Shown: positions 28,877-37,560, counted from the first letter of the stretch. The stretch is DNA of 64,000 nucleotides from Rhizobium sp. SL86 (GCF_026672545.1 NZ_JAPPRJ010000001.1:1416001-1480000), one strand, 5' to 3'. Numbers and translations: made by a program. The notes: generated by a model not told the origin, from the letters alone.

Positions 28877-29659
28877 TCAGAAGGGCCAGTCGATACGGCC
28901 CACCCAATAATAACCGAGGAGGCCGAGCCATTCGCGCACGGCGGTGGAGGTGTTCTGGGCATTCAGCGACGGCTGGGTAAAGTCGAAGCCAAGCGTCAGC
29001 GTTCCGCTGGTGCGGTAATCCACCGGCCAAGGCGTGACCGTGAGGCCCGCCTTCGCAAACAGGGAGATAGAGCGCGGCATATGGAAGGCCGAGGTTACCA
29101 GCAGGCAGTCCTTCAAGCCTTCCTGCTCCAGAAGCTTTTTCGTGTTCAGCGTGTTTTCCCAGGTATTGCGTGAGGCGTTCTCCGGGATCAGCCGCTCCGG
29201 CTGCACGCCGAAGGCCGCAAAGAACGCTGCCGAGGCGCCGGCCTCGCCCTCATAACGGCCGCTGAACGAACCATCCCCACCGGAAACGAGGATTTTTGCA
29301 TCCGGATGCGCGAGCGCCAGGCGCAGCGTTTCCGTATAGCGGTCGGCCGCAGCGTTGAACTCGACGCCACCGCGCCCGCTCATCACCTCGTTCTCGACGC
29401 CGCCGCCCAGCATGATGATGCAGGAGATCGTGTCCGGCGCCCGGTCAGCGCGCGGGATCCGATCTTCCAGCGACTGCAGCAACACATTGCCCGCCGTCGT
29501 GTAGAGCGTCACGAACAGGGTGAGCGCCGACAGGCCGGCAAGCCAGCCGCCGATGGTTCCTCGCCGCACAAGACAGGCCAGCGCCGCAAGAGCCGCCAGG
29601 AAAAAGGCGAGCGAGAGCGGCTGCACCAGCAGCCAGAAGATTTTCGAGAGATAAAACAT
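28877..29659 (-). CDS. YdcF/ElyC family (DUF218) membrane protein
   Basis: 260 residues: two membrane helices at about 10-55, then a soluble DUF218 domain with IIMLGGGVE, ILVSGGDGS, EN.SRNTWEN and LLVTSAFHMPRS motifs. In E. coli, ElyC and related proteins act in envelope biogenesis (polyprenyl-linked glycans); the function here is unproven. It lies three bases upstream of the exported-protein stop and three bases after the YoaK-like gene, so the YoaK-like and YdcF-like genes form a minus-strand pair. Confidence 0.87.
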   Translation of the reverse strand: MFYLSKIFWLLVQPLSLAFFLAALAALACLVRRGTIGGWLAGLSALTLFVTLYTTAGNVLLQSLEDRIPRADRAPDTISCIIMLGGGVENEVMSGRGGVEFNAAADRYTETLRLALAHPDAKILVSGGDGSFSGRYEGEAGASAAFFAAFGVQPERLIPENASRNTWENTLNTKKLLEQEGLKDCLLVTSAFHMPRSISLFAKAGLTVTPWPVDYRTSGTLTLGFDFTQPSLNAQNTSTAVREWLGLLGYYWVGRIDWPF

Positions 29660-29662
29660 CAG

Positions 29663-30373
29663 CTACTTGCGTCTGGAGCTCGACAGGGTGCGTTGATTGA
29701 AACGCCTGTGCAGGGTTCTGCGGATGAAAAGCGACGAGAGTGCGACGATCATTGCCAGGACTGCGGCCACGACCAGCGCATGGTCTGGCACCGACAGACC
29801 GAGCAGAGCGCCGCACATCGCACCGGAGACCATGCCGAACCACGGAACCGCCTGGATGGTCCAGTCGAGATTGCGCTCTCCCATCACAAAACGGCCAATG
29901 CCACGCCCGAGACGGGACAAAGCGCCCGTAACATAGGTGAGGCCGATCGGCAGCCCCTCGATGTGCTCCACGGTCGCGTTGACCATGCCCATCGAAGCCA
30001 CCACCAGATAGAAGCGCAACAGGCGGAACTGCTCGGCCTGCAGGATCGATGCGAAGGCGAGAAGCAGCGCGACACTTGCCAGCACGCCAAAAATCCGTCG
30101 CGGCACCAGATGCGCCACGATGATGCCAAGCGCATTGCCGATGACAAAGACAAAAATGGCAGCGAGCAGGACGAAACCGTGATGCCAGTCGCCATCTGCC
30201 AGGGCAATGGCGGCTCTTGTCGTATTGCCCGTCATGAACGAGACGAAATCACCCGAGAGCCGAAGACCGATCGCATCCGTCAGTCCCGCAATGAAGGAAA
30301 TCGCGGCAACGAGGCCAAGCCCCGTCCAGGTCCGCTGTGTTCGGATGATCTTGCGCCGTCTCTCGCGTGTCAT
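29663..30373 (-). CDS. YoaK family (DUF1275) membrane protein
   Basis: 236 residues with six predicted helices. The GLVAAISFIAGLTDAIG start, FVSFMTGNTTRAAIALADG and the GALSRLGRGIGRFV segment are characteristic of DUF1275/YoaK. No function is established for the family. The gene is followed three bases later by the YdcF-like gene on the same strand. Confidence 0.88.
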   Translation of the reverse strand: MTRERRRKIIRTQRTWTGLGLVAAISFIAGLTDAIGLRLSGDFVSFMTGNTTRAAIALADGDWHHGFVLLAAIFVFVIGNALGIIVAHLVPRRIFGVLASVALLLAFASILQAEQFRLLRFYLVVASMGMVNATVEHIEGLPIGLTYVTGALSRLGRGIGRFVMGERNLDWTIQAVPWFGMVSGAMCGALLGLSVPDHALVVAAVLAMIVALSSLFIRRTLHRRFNQRTLSSSRRK

Positions 30374-30496
30374 GTGCTGCCCCAGGCTGCATGCGGAAAA
30401 GGCCGCATGCGAATCGCCCCCCAGGCAAACCTATCCGGTCAAAGCCTCCGCATGAAAGCGGTTCCGCGAAAACCGCCCGATCACATTCTGCTGCGG

Positions 30497-31324
30497 TCAG
30501 GACAACAGCGTGAGGGTGAGCGGATGCTGAGGATCGGCCAGTCCGTCGATGACGTTGAAGTGGTGGCGGTCAGGCTCCACATAGGCGCCGGTTTCCGCAC
30601 CGAGTCCGAGCCACAGGCTTGCCATCAGCGCATTCTGGCGGATGAATTCCGACCGCTCGTTGCTGCCGGCCCAGCAGAAAAGGCGGGTATCGGCAGACGG
30701 CGTCATCAGCACCGGGCTTTCCGCGGCAGCCTCTTCGGCATCGAGCCGCAGGTTCCGGTTGAGTCCGGTCAGCACCAGCGGTCGGAGATCATGCACGCCG
30801 GAGATGGAGACCACCGTGCGCACCCGCTCCCGCACGGGCGCGGCGAGCGGCGAGCCTGCAGCCACCATACGCGTGACGAGGTGGCCACCGGCCGAATGAC
30901 CGGTCAGGTGGATCGGTCCGTCGATTTCTCCGGCGGCATCGGCAATCGCGGCGGCAATCTCCTCGACAATCTCACCGATACGGGCCTCGGGGCAGAGCGT
31001 ATAGCTCGGCATGGCGACCGCATAACCATGCGCGAGGCTTCCGGCTGCCAGATGCGACCAATAGGACTTGTCGAGCGCCTGCCAGTATCCGCCATGCACA
31101 AAGACGACGAGACCCTTCGGGGCCTCTTGCGGCAGGAAGAGATCGAAACGATTGCGAGGCTTTTCACCATAGGAAAGATCGAGCCGGGCGCGTCCTTCCG
31201 CGGCCAGCGCCTCTCGGAAGGTTTTCGCCGGTTCCACCCAGGCAGCCGGCCATGTGTCGCCGCGCGGAATGTTCGCGCCGTTGGTATAGGCATCGTCCCA
31301 ATCGGTGATCCGGTAAAAAAGCAT
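30497..31324 (-). CDS. Alpha/beta hydrolase, probable kynurenine formamidase
   Basis: 275 residues with the alpha/beta-hydrolase signatures VHGGYWQALDKS (oxyanion hole), the nucleophile elbow GHSAGGHLV and a C-terminal catalytic histidine in DRHHFNVIDGL. HGGYW plus the position just after kynA points to an arylformamidase that cleaves N-formylkynurenine to kynurenine and formate. This fold is unrelated to the metal-dependent KynB found in many bacteria. The three genes kynU-kynA-hydrolase appear in degradation order on the minus strand. Confidence 0.8.
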   Translation of the reverse strand: MLFYRITDWDDAYTNGANIPRGDTWPAAWVEPAKTFREALAAEGRARLDLSYGEKPRNRFDLFLPQEAPKGLVVFVHGGYWQALDKSYWSHLAAGSLAHGYAVAMPSYTLCPEARIGEIVEEIAAAIADAAGEIDGPIHLTGHSAGGHLVTRMVAAGSPLAAPVRERVRTVVSISGVHDLRPLVLTGLNRNLRLDAEEAAAESPVLMTPSADTRLFCWAGSNERSEFIRQNALMASLWLGLGAETGAYVEPDRHHFNVIDGLADPQHPLTLTLLS

Positions 31325-31363
31325 CGTGTCCTCGCTCGTTCCTGTCGCGCGTCATGGCGCCCC

Positions 31364-32203
31364 TCAGAGTACCGTACGCACCCGCCACAGTTCCGGGAAG
31401 AGTTCGACCTCCAGCATCTTCTTCAGATAATGCGTGCCCGAGGTGCCGCCTGTTCCACGTTTGAAGCCGATCACCCGCTCGACGGTCGTCACGTGGTTGA
31501 AACGCCAGCGACGGAAATAATCCTCGAAATCCACCAGCTTTTCCGCCAGTTCGTAGAGATCCCAATAACGGGCGGGCTCCGCATACACCGCACGCCAGGC
31601 CTGAAGCACCGCCTCGCTCTCGCCGCGTTTGTCGCGCCAGGACATGCGCCGCGCATCATCGCCGATCTCGAAGCCGTTTCGCCCCAGAAGCAGGATCGCC
31701 TCGTCATAGAGGCTCGGTTTCGCCAGGATCGCTTCCAGATGCTCCATCAGGTCCGGACGGTGGCTGTGCGGGCCGAGCATGGCCAGATTGCGGTTGCCCG
31801 CCAGAAACTCGATCGCCCGGTACTGGTAGGACTGGAAACCGGACGACTGGCCAAGCGCGTTGCGGAATTCGGTATATTCGCTGGGCGTCATCGTGCGCAG
31901 CACGTCCCAGGCACCATTCAGCTGTTCAAAGATCCGCGCCACCCGCGTCAGCATCTTGAAGGCCGGCTGCGGATCGTCGCGGCGGATCGCGCTGATCGCC
32001 GAGGTGATCTCGTGGATCGCGAGTTTCATCCAGAGTTCCGATGTCTGGTGCTGGATGATGAACAGCAGTTCGTCATGTGCCGACGACAACGGCTTCTGCG
32101 CCGAGAGGATCGGATCGAGCTGCAGATAGTCCGTGTAGGACATACGCTCGCGGAAGGACATCTCGGCGCCTTCCTGGGCGGGATCATAGGGTTTCGATGT
32201 CAT
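31364..32203 (-). CDS. kynA: Tryptophan 2,3-dioxygenase
   Basis: 279 residues, the normal length. FIIQHQTSELWMKLAIHE is the conserved substrate and heme site, SSGFQSYQYRAIEFLAGN follows, and FNHVTTVERVIGFKRGTGGT is the C-terminal heme-ligand region with the axial histidine. It opens the indole ring of tryptophan with O2 to give N-formylkynurenine. Its start overlaps the kynU stop by four bases, so they are coupled. Confidence 0.96.
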   Translation of the reverse strand: MTSKPYDPAQEGAEMSFRERMSYTDYLQLDPILSAQKPLSSAHDELLFIIQHQTSELWMKLAIHEITSAISAIRRDDPQPAFKMLTRVARIFEQLNGAWDVLRTMTPSEYTEFRNALGQSSGFQSYQYRAIEFLAGNRNLAMLGPHSHRPDLMEHLEAILAKPSLYDEAILLLGRNGFEIGDDARRMSWRDKRGESEAVLQAWRAVYAEPARYWDLYELAEKLVDFEDYFRRWRFNHVTTVERVIGFKRGTGGTSGTHYLKKMLEVELFPELWRVRTVL

Positions 32204-33405
32204 GTCACGAGCGCCTTCTGCTTGAACTGCGGTTGATCCCAGAGCCGGTTGGTCATGATGTCCGCCAGGATGTCGACCGCGGCCATCACCTCCGCCTCGC
32301 CGATATAGAGCGGCGTAAAACCGAAACGGATGGCGTTCGGCGCGCGAAAATCGCCGATCACGCCGCGGGCAATCAGTGCCTGCATGATCGCGTAACCTTC
32401 GTCGTGCAGAAACGAGACTTGACTGCCGCGCTTCGAACCGTCGCGGGGCGAACCGAGGCTAAGTTCCGGGCAGCGCGCCTCCACCTTTGTGATGAACAGG
32501 TCACAAAGCGCCATGGATCGGGCGCGGACATCCGCCATGTCGACACCCTCCCAGGCATCAAGCGCGGCATCAAGCGCTGCGAGCGCCAGGATCGGCGGCG
32601 TACCCACCCGCATCCGGTCAACGCCATCACCCGGCCGGTAATGCAGGTCGAAGGCGAAAGGCCGTTCGTGTCCCAGCCAGCCGGACAGGGCCGGGCGGGC
32701 GCGATCGGCCCAGCGGGGCGAGACATAGATGAAGGCCGGCGCGCCGGGACCACCATTCAGATACTTATAGCTGCAACCCACCGCAAAATCCGCATCGGCG
32801 CCGGCAAGGTCAACCGGAATGGCGCCAGCCGAATGGGCGAGATCCCAGACGGTGAGTGCGCCGACGGCATGGGCCTTGCGGGTGAGGGCCTTCATGTCGT
32901 GCAGACGGCCCGTGCGATAGTCGACTTCCGTCAGCATGGTGACGGCGATCGTCTCGTCGATCGCGGCCTCGACTTCCTCAGGCGTCACCACTTTCAACTG
33001 ATAACCGCGGTCGAGCGTCTGGATGAGGCCCTCGGCCATATAAAGATCGGAGGGAAAATTACCGTTGTCCGACAGGATGGTGCGCCGCTTCGGATCCTGT
33101 TCGGCCATGATGTCGAGGGCGGAAGCCAACGCCTGGTAGACTTTGATGGAGAGGGTGTCGCCCATCACGACGCAGCCATCCGGCGCACCGATCAGCCGGC
33201 CGACCCGATCGCCGATCCGCCGCGGCATCGTCATCCAGTTGGCCTCGTTCCAGCCACGGATCAGCATGTCGCCCCACTCGTCGACCATCATGGCCGCGAC
33301 ACGATCCTTCGCTGCCTTCGGCAGTGGCCCGAGCGAGTTTCCATCCAGATAGATCACGCCGTCGGGCAGGTGAAACAGGCGGCGTGTCTGTGCAAAATCC
33401 GTCAT
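32200..33405 (-). CDS. kynU: Kynureninase
   Basis: 401 residues of a PLP-dependent fold type I enzyme. The cofactor lysine is in VGCSYKYLNGGPGAP and the phosphate-binding VWDLAHSAGAIPVDL precedes it. It hydrolyses kynurenine to anthranilate and alanine. It is first in the minus-strand kynU-kynA-hydrolase operon, whose product is anthranilate. About 180 bases upstream the rRNA-type terminator and island border begin. Confidence 0.95.
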   Translation of the reverse strand: MTDFAQTRRLFHLPDGVIYLDGNSLGPLPKAAKDRVAAMMVDEWGDMLIRGWNEANWMTMPRRIGDRVGRLIGAPDGCVVMGDTLSIKVYQALASALDIMAEQDPKRRTILSDNGNFPSDLYMAEGLIQTLDRGYQLKVVTPEEVEAAIDETIAVTMLTEVDYRTGRLHDMKALTRKAHAVGALTVWDLAHSAGAIPVDLAGADADFAVGCSYKYLNGGPGAPAFIYVSPRWADRARPALSGWLGHERPFAFDLHYRPGDGVDRMRVGTPPILALAALDAALDAWEGVDMADVRARSMALCDLFITKVEARCPELSLGSPRDGSKRGSQVSFLHDEGYAIMQALIARGVIGDFRAPNAIRFGFTPLYIGEAEVMAAVDILADIMTNRLWDQPQFKQKALVT

Positions 33406-33588
33406 CGTCTTTGTCCCCTCTCGTTCAAGCGGGCATGCGCAGCGAGGTGCGAAGCCGCCTCACCTGAACCATGCTGAGGAGAATACCAGAGACCTTTTAA
33501 GTTTAAAGGAGATTTTCAGAAAACCGGCTCTGCATGGCTGGATAGCCGCCGGTGATCGCGATGACGGCAAGGCGTCCCATGAACGCCG

Positions 33589-33612
33589 AAAGCCCCCTTT
33601 GGGGGCTTTTGT
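33589..33612. terminator. Original terminator of the rRNA operon, now separated from it
   Basis: AAAGCCCCC and GGGGGCTTT pair around a short loop. On the minus strand this hairpin stands 20 bases beyond the duplicated tRNA 3' end at 33632-33644, which is where the terminator of the 23S-5S-tRNA-fMet transcript would lie before insertion of the island. On the plus strand it is followed by TTTTG and could also work. Confidence 0.7.
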
Positions 33613-33631
33613 GGATTATCGTTTTGATTTC

Positions 33632-33667
33632 TGGTTGCGGGGGCCCTCAACCAACGATTCCTGCGAT
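33632..33667. other. attL: attL: left border of the integrated island
   Basis: 33632-33644 (TGGTTGCGGGGGC) is an exact copy of the tRNA-fMet 3' end present at 61652-61664, including the CCA. Inside it, 33648-33667 is an inverted copy of 61638-61657 with 18 of 20 positions equal. In an excised circle the two inverted halves would flank a 10-base spacer and give a 50-base dyad with GG at its centre, the form of a large serine recombinase attP. Confidence 0.85.
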
Positions 33668-33907
33668 TGACCGAGCGGCGCGTTCCCAAAATCGCAGCGT
33701 AGACTTATCTGCTGCCTTGAAAAGACACGAACCGACTACCCTGTCGCCCGGTATAGGGCCGTTATCGGACTGACCGGTATCGGCGGGGAATTCGAGAAAG
33801 CTGACATCCAACATCCGACAAGCACGCAGTCCGCGCGGCAATTCCCGCAGGTTTAATTGTATACCGGGGTAGACGTGCAAATCAGCGAGAGCCCTGTTTT
33901 ATGCGCC

Positions 33908-34033
33908 TTATTTGGTGGACTTGCTAGGTTTGAGGGACGGTGTATTCCCTGGTGTCGTTTTGTTATCACGGCGGCGCTGATCCGGTTTCCCTGTGGATTT
34001 CGCTATCGGCTTCGGTCCTGGTTTAAGTGCCAT
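33908..34033 (-). CDS. Small, very basic protein (41 residues)
   Basis: A short ORF with a strong ribosome site: AAAAAAGGAG lies about eight bases before ATG 34033. The product starts MALKPGPKPIAKSTGKPDQ, is rich in Lys, Pro and Thr, has RRR in the middle, no hydrophobic stretch, and ends KSTK. It could bind nucleic acid, but no family is recognised. It is the first gene inside the left border and reads toward it. Support comes only from the ribosome site and an uninterrupted frame. Confidence 0.5.
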   Translation of the reverse strand: MALKPGPKPIAKSTGKPDQRRRDNKTTPGNTPSLKPSKSTK

Positions 34034-34554
34034 GAATGCTCTCCTTTTTTGATTTAAGAAAATAAGCCTGCGCGTACCTTCTGACGGGGCTTAGGACACA
34101 GCAATATTATGTAACAGTCCACACTAGTTCTGGCTGAAGTCAAGGCCCAATGGATGTTGATACAGTAGCAACACCCCGCCAAAATCGAGGTCAGGCCGGA
34201 GGCACTTTGCCTCACTGTCCCCATCAGCGGCGGTGAGGGTGATCGGGTTATTCCGTATGGACAAAGTTTCTGAGAGCCTGCTGTCGGCCAGGATTGGCGC
34301 CAGCCTCGGCCGGTCACGTTGATTGAGGTGCTACCGTCTGTTTCAGGAGCAAAGCCTGCTCCCTGCGCTGTCCGTCACTACCAGGGCGGCACACCGACCG
34401 GCAGCTCTCTGCGCAGAGCGGAAATTACTCCCGGTGCTGGTATTCTGCGGATTTTGTGAGGTGGATTTCCAATGGCCGCTTTGCGCCTTCACTGTCTCTG
34501 TCATTCTGTGGCAAGAACTCCTGCTATAGATCGATTAGCAATGGGGTGGGGAAC
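34034..34554. other. Non-coding stretch left of the membrane-protein gene
   Basis: No frame here has both a ribosome site and plausible protein composition. A small hairpin GAGGC-ACTTT-GCCTC lies near 34199, and GC-rich complementary segments lie around 34280-34320. Promoters for the 41-residue ORF (minus) and the 206-residue membrane protein (plus) should be here. It could also hold an RNA gene; nothing proves it. Confidence 0.35.
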
Positions 34555-35175
34555 ATGGCCGAGAACGATTCTGAAAGCGCACAGGCAAAAACGCAGAGCC
34601 AAAAGATCAGGAGCTTATTCCGGCTGCTGACGTCATCAGTAATGGCGGCGCTTATGATGACCCTTATAGCAGGATCGGTCTCCGATCTTCTTTATAGGTT
34701 TTGGAAGCCAGAACAGGTCACCGTCTGGCAGCTTTCTGACTTCGACCAAAAAGCGATATTGAACCGCCTCGAGAAATCAGGCATGGATGCCGCGACATTG
34801 AAAGTGATGGTGGCGGACAACCCCAAGGCCGTGCAACTGGTGGAGACCCTGACGGCGGATATCTCTGCAACAAAGGAATTGCTGCGTTCCCTGCCCTACG
34901 TTGAGCGCCGGGCTTCTCTTGATTTAGTACCCGATGTGTTCAGCCCCGCTCACGCCCAACAGGCGGCTCAGACGTCGCCGGCCGAAGACCACTCGCCCAA
35001 CATGTTTCTTTACATCATCCTCGGGCTGGTCGCCTTCGTACTGGTTGTGTTCTGCCTGATGTATGTCTTCTCGAAGGACAAAACGAAAACCGCCTTTGCA
35101 GAAAAAACAATCACCACGATAATCGGCTTCGCGCTCGGCATGTTGACCGGCGCTAATACGGGAAGACTTAGGTAG
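34555..35175 (+). CDS. Two-helix membrane protein, convergent to reverse transcriptase
   Basis: 206 residues from ATG 34555, after GGGGTGGGG; a frame opening at 34456 is longer but lacks a ribosome site. Hydrophobic helices lie at about 27-46 (SVMAALMMTLIAGSVSDLLY) and 142-165 (MFLYIILGLVAFVLVVFCLM), with a helical soluble stretch between (FDQKAILNRLEKSGMDAATLKVMVADNPK). The C-terminus TIIGFALGMLTG is a third weakly hydrophobic segment. No family is recognised. Its stop overlaps the reverse transcriptase stop by eight bases in the opposite direction, so the two genes are physically locked together. Confidence 0.7.
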   Translation: MAENDSESAQAKTQSQKIRSLFRLLTSSVMAALMMTLIAGSVSDLLYRFWKPEQVTVWQLSDFDQKAILNRLEKSGMDAATLKVMVADNPKAVQLVETLTADISATKELLRSLPYVERRASLDLVPDVFSPAHAQQAAQTSPAEDHSPNMFLYIILGLVAFVLVVFCLMYVFSKDKTKTAFAEKTITTIIGFALGMLTGANTGRLR

Positions 35176-35992
35176 CTTCGGGAACAGCAGGAGCTACGGA
35201 AGCAACTTTGGGCTTACTGCGGAAATACGCGCGGCGCCGCCGTTTCTTGGCGCCGATGCGCCATGTATGTGATTCAACGATATCGCGATATGTTTCGAAC
35301 CCCTCCTCACTCTGCGGGGTCCGCTCTACCGCATAGAATTCATCCACGCGCTCCTGCAGCACTTTGGTGTCGCCCTGCTCAAGGCTGCAATTGAATATGT
35401 CGATGGCTTCGGCTGGTGGTCGGGTCTTCTCATCATTAAGAGAGAATCCCGCCTCAGCTACTGCCGCCAGAAGGCCATCGAAAGCAACCTGGAGCGCTTC
35501 GAGGTCATTTCCCGAGAGGCAAATGTCATCCATGTACACAGACACGGTTATGGCGGGGTGAAGCCCGCGCAGATAGTTTCCGACCGCAGATTTGGATAGA
35601 ACCAGCGTCGCAAGGATGGGCGACTGAACGAACCCGTAAGGAATGACATAGCCGCCGCCTTCATACGGGTTCTTTACCGTTGACCACTTCGCATAATATT
35701 CGGCGCGGAAGATGCCCAGGTCTTTAAGCACTCGCTTCAGGCGGTTGCGCTGAATACTGTAAAAGAAGCGGGTAATGTCGATGCGGCAGAAATATTTGTT
35801 CGCGCGATGCCGGTGGAGCGCAACGACGTGAGAGCCGTCCTTAAAATGGTATATGAAGCTGTCGAACGTGTGCGCCTTGTTCACCTGGCGTTTTATGTCA
35901 CACCCGAGCTTTTCCGAAAACGGATTAGGCGCGTAGATCGGCTTCCCGTTGCGCATAAAGGAATATAGGAAGTTTTCGAACTGTACGGCCAT
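35168..35992 (-). CDS. Small reverse transcriptase (YMDD), group unknown
   Basis: About 274 residues from ATG 35992. Recognisable RT blocks are NGKPIYAPNPFSEKLGCDI, YHFKDGSHVVALHRHRANKYF, then FCRIDITRFFYSI (first catalytic Asp72), IPYGFVQSPILATLVLSK, the catalytic YMDD at residues 153-156, and AGFSLNDEKT. The tail is basic (KKRRRR). There is no maturase, integrase, nitrilase or Cas1 domain, so it is neither a group II intron nor a retrotransposon protein. The size and context fit the abortive-infection, retron or 'unknown group' RTs that defend against phage; assignment to a named type is not possible by eye. It is preceded by small membrane-protein genes on the same strand. Confidence 0.88.
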   Translation of the reverse strand: MAVQFENFLYSFMRNGKPIYAPNPFSEKLGCDIKRQVNKAHTFDSFIYHFKDGSHVVALHRHRANKYFCRIDITRFFYSIQRNRLKRVLKDLGIFRAEYYAKWSTVKNPYEGGGYVIPYGFVQSPILATLVLSKSAVGNYLRGLHPAITVSVYMDDICLSGNDLEALQVAFDGLLAAVAEAGFSLNDEKTRPPAEAIDIFNCSLEQGDTKVLQERVDEFYAVERTPQSEEGFETYRDIVESHTWRIGAKKRRRRAYFRSKPKVASVAPAVPEAT

Positions 35993-36104
35993 AGTTGACA
36001 ACCTTGCTGAGCAGATCCAGAGCGACATTGATAATCTCCAGAGAGACGTACACGCCGGTTAGAATCACTACAGCAAGGTCGAGACGCTTTTGAATTTTAT
36101 TCAT
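35925..36104 (-). CDS. Small single-helix protein overlapping the RT start
   Basis: 59 residues from ATG 36104, with GGAGG eight bases upstream. The N-terminal half is one hydrophobic helix (LAVVILTGVYVSLEIINVALDLL) and the C-terminal half is short and charged. Its last 68 bases overlap the start of the reverse transcriptase in another frame, so the two are translationally linked. No family is recognised; a membrane-acting partner or effector is possible. Confidence 0.55.
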   Translation of the reverse strand: MNKIQKRLDLAVVILTGVYVSLEIINVALDLLSKVVNYGRTVRKLPIFLYAQREADLRA

Positions 36105-36309
36105 GGCGAATCCTCCATTGCGAGACTTCAGCAAACTGCAACCCATGTTTAACCATGGAGTCGTCAACTGAGAGAACAGGGAAGTCTCGAAGCTCGTACA
36201 TCAGGACAACCCGAGGGTCGACCATCAGCAGAGAGCCGTGGAGCCGCAGCCTATTGCTAAAGTCACCATATATGTATGTGCGGGCAGTTGCATTTTCAAC
36301 TCCCTGCAA
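36097..36309 (-). CDS. Small hypothetical protein upstream of RT
   Basis: A possible 70-residue protein (ARTYIYGDFSNRLRLHGSLL, then VDPRVVLMYELRDFPVLSVDD) whose stop overlaps the start of the 59-residue protein by eight bases. It would need a TTG start at 36309 or a later ATG at 36225; neither has a clear ribosome site. Its coupling to the next gene is the main argument for it. Confidence 0.35.
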   Translation of the reverse strand: MQGVENATARTYIYGDFSNRLRLHGSLLMVDPRVVLMYELRDFPVLSVDDSMVKHGLQFAEVSQWRIRHE

Positions 36310-36334
36310 TTGCCCGCTGGAGATATTTTCTCGA

Positions 36335-36607
36335 TCACAGCGCTAAGGCCTCCCAGGCAAATGCTGCGATCAGCACCAACATCAGGATGATCAAAAGGAA
36401 TAGCACCAAGCGATGTCTCGCTTTGGCGTTTTCTCTATGAATCTCCAGCATTTTGTCCGCTGTAAGGTGGCGATGTTCCCTCGGAATATCTCTAATTGTC
36501 AGGATCGGCCCCTGCTTCAGAAGCGCGATTAGTATCGTGACAAAGCACGCTGCCACAAATGCGGCCAGCGCCCATGGCGAATTCACAAACTCAATAGCTG
36601 ACCACAT
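36335..36607 (-). CDS. Small two-helix membrane protein, head of RT gene group
   Basis: 90 residues from ATG 36607 (MWSAIEFVNSPWALAAFVAA), with GGAG ten bases upstream; a GTG at 36631 would add eight residues. Helices lie at about 12-32 and 67-90 (LVLFLLIILMLVLIAAFAWE) with a hydrophilic loop (REHRHLTADKMLEIHRENAKARHR). This topology resembles small membrane effectors of phage-defence systems, but no family is recognised. It probably shares a transcript with the RT. Confidence 0.6.
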   Translation of the reverse strand: MWSAIEFVNSPWALAAFVAACFVTILIALLKQGPILTIRDIPREHRHLTADKMLEIHRENAKARHRLVLFLLIILMLVLIAAFAWEALAL

Positions 36608-36685
36608 GGCACAGCATCTCCATTCCTGCACTTCGTTTTAGAAGTGCGTGGCTAATTCTCTCGATTTCTTGCTTACTAAATCAGT

Positions 36686-37315
36686 CTATTGAAAACGCCG
36701 GACGCGAATGACTCGTTCAGTCATCAAAGCGTGGCACTTCGTTATTAAGTGCTTGTTACTCGATCTAACTGCATAAACATTGTCCCAACCTTCCGAGTTT
36801 CCAAAACATCGCGAGCGCCTATGGAGTCCTAAATGAACTCGGGCTCTTTTCTGTTTCCGTTTTATGAATGCAGAAATGGTGGTCGAAACACTTAGAATAG
36901 TCAAGACGGGCGGGCCTCGAGACGAATTTCGCCGCAACATACTGTTTGTTATATATTTTTTCCCTGTCAATATCGAATACACCCAGGAGCGAATTCGAGG
37001 GTGACGAAATATAAAAACGGGAAATTTTTCTTGCAATTGCTTGAAACGGGCAAACTTTTGAGTCAAATGAAGCGATACACTTTGAATCCCAAAATTTAAT
37101 CGGATCGAGTCAAGCGCCTTATACAGTATTTTCTGCCACCCCGTCGGTTTTGCGGAATACACCATGTCAATATAATTCACAAATACTCCACATCTATTTT
37201 TGCCACGAGCCACCGGAGCCGGCGAAGGGGTCAATGGAAGTCTGCGCGCGTTCACGCTCTGCAGATCGTGAACGACGCCACATAATGAAACTGAGATATT
37301 TGTAGAGACGTGCAT
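36686..37315 (-). CDS. Doubtful ORF, basic protein of about 209 residues
   Basis: An uninterrupted frame from ATG 37315, with GAAAGGA six bases upstream. The product (MHVSTNISVSLCGVVHDLQS onward) is Lys/Arg-rich and matches nothing I recognise; the composition in its C-terminal half looks random. Its length and ribosome site argue for a gene, its composition against. It may instead lie over an RNA gene. Confidence 0.25.
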   Translation of the reverse strand: MHVSTNISVSLCGVVHDLQSVNARRLPLTPSPAPVARGKNRCGVFVNYIDMVYSAKPTGWQKILYKALDSIRLNFGIQSVSLHLTQKFARFKQLQEKFPVFIFRHPRIRSWVYSILTGKKYITNSMLRRNSSRGPPVLTILSVSTTISAFIKRKQKRARVHLGLHRRSRCFGNSEGWDNVYAVRSSNKHLITKCHALMTERVIRVRRFQ

Positions 37316-37560
37316 GGCCGGTCCTTTCACCAAAAAGAGTAAGTGAAGAACGTCGGCTGCTTGCTGCGCAAAATATCATATCGCGGACACCCCACAAGGG
37401 GTCACGTCGAGTCGGCGCCGAGCCTGGTACAAGACTCGTCCCACCCGCACGCTGAAAATGCTGCCAAATTTATTTTCGAGTCGGGCGAAGCGCTTAATCT
37501 CTGCATCTCAGAGGCACCGTCAAGGGGCGCCCCGCAAATTGCCTACCCACCTATACGAAA

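Larger units (their letters stand above)
33406..33907. other. Junction region between kynU and the island
   Basis: No supported gene in about 500 bases. It contains the kynU promoter side, the terminator hairpin at 33589-33612, and the left border of the island at 33632-33667. An ORF at 33552-33773 spans the border and is a chance frame. Confidence 0.6.

Noticed and set aside
29306..32236. 976-residue plus-strand frame opposite ydcF-like, yoaK-like, hydrolase and kynA genes
   Set aside because: Shadow of four well-supported genes on the other strand.
33632..33644. Chance match of a 13-base sequence to the tRNA end
   Set aside because: Considered, but the added 18-of-20 inverted repeat, terminator spacing and adjacent recombinase make chance unlikely.
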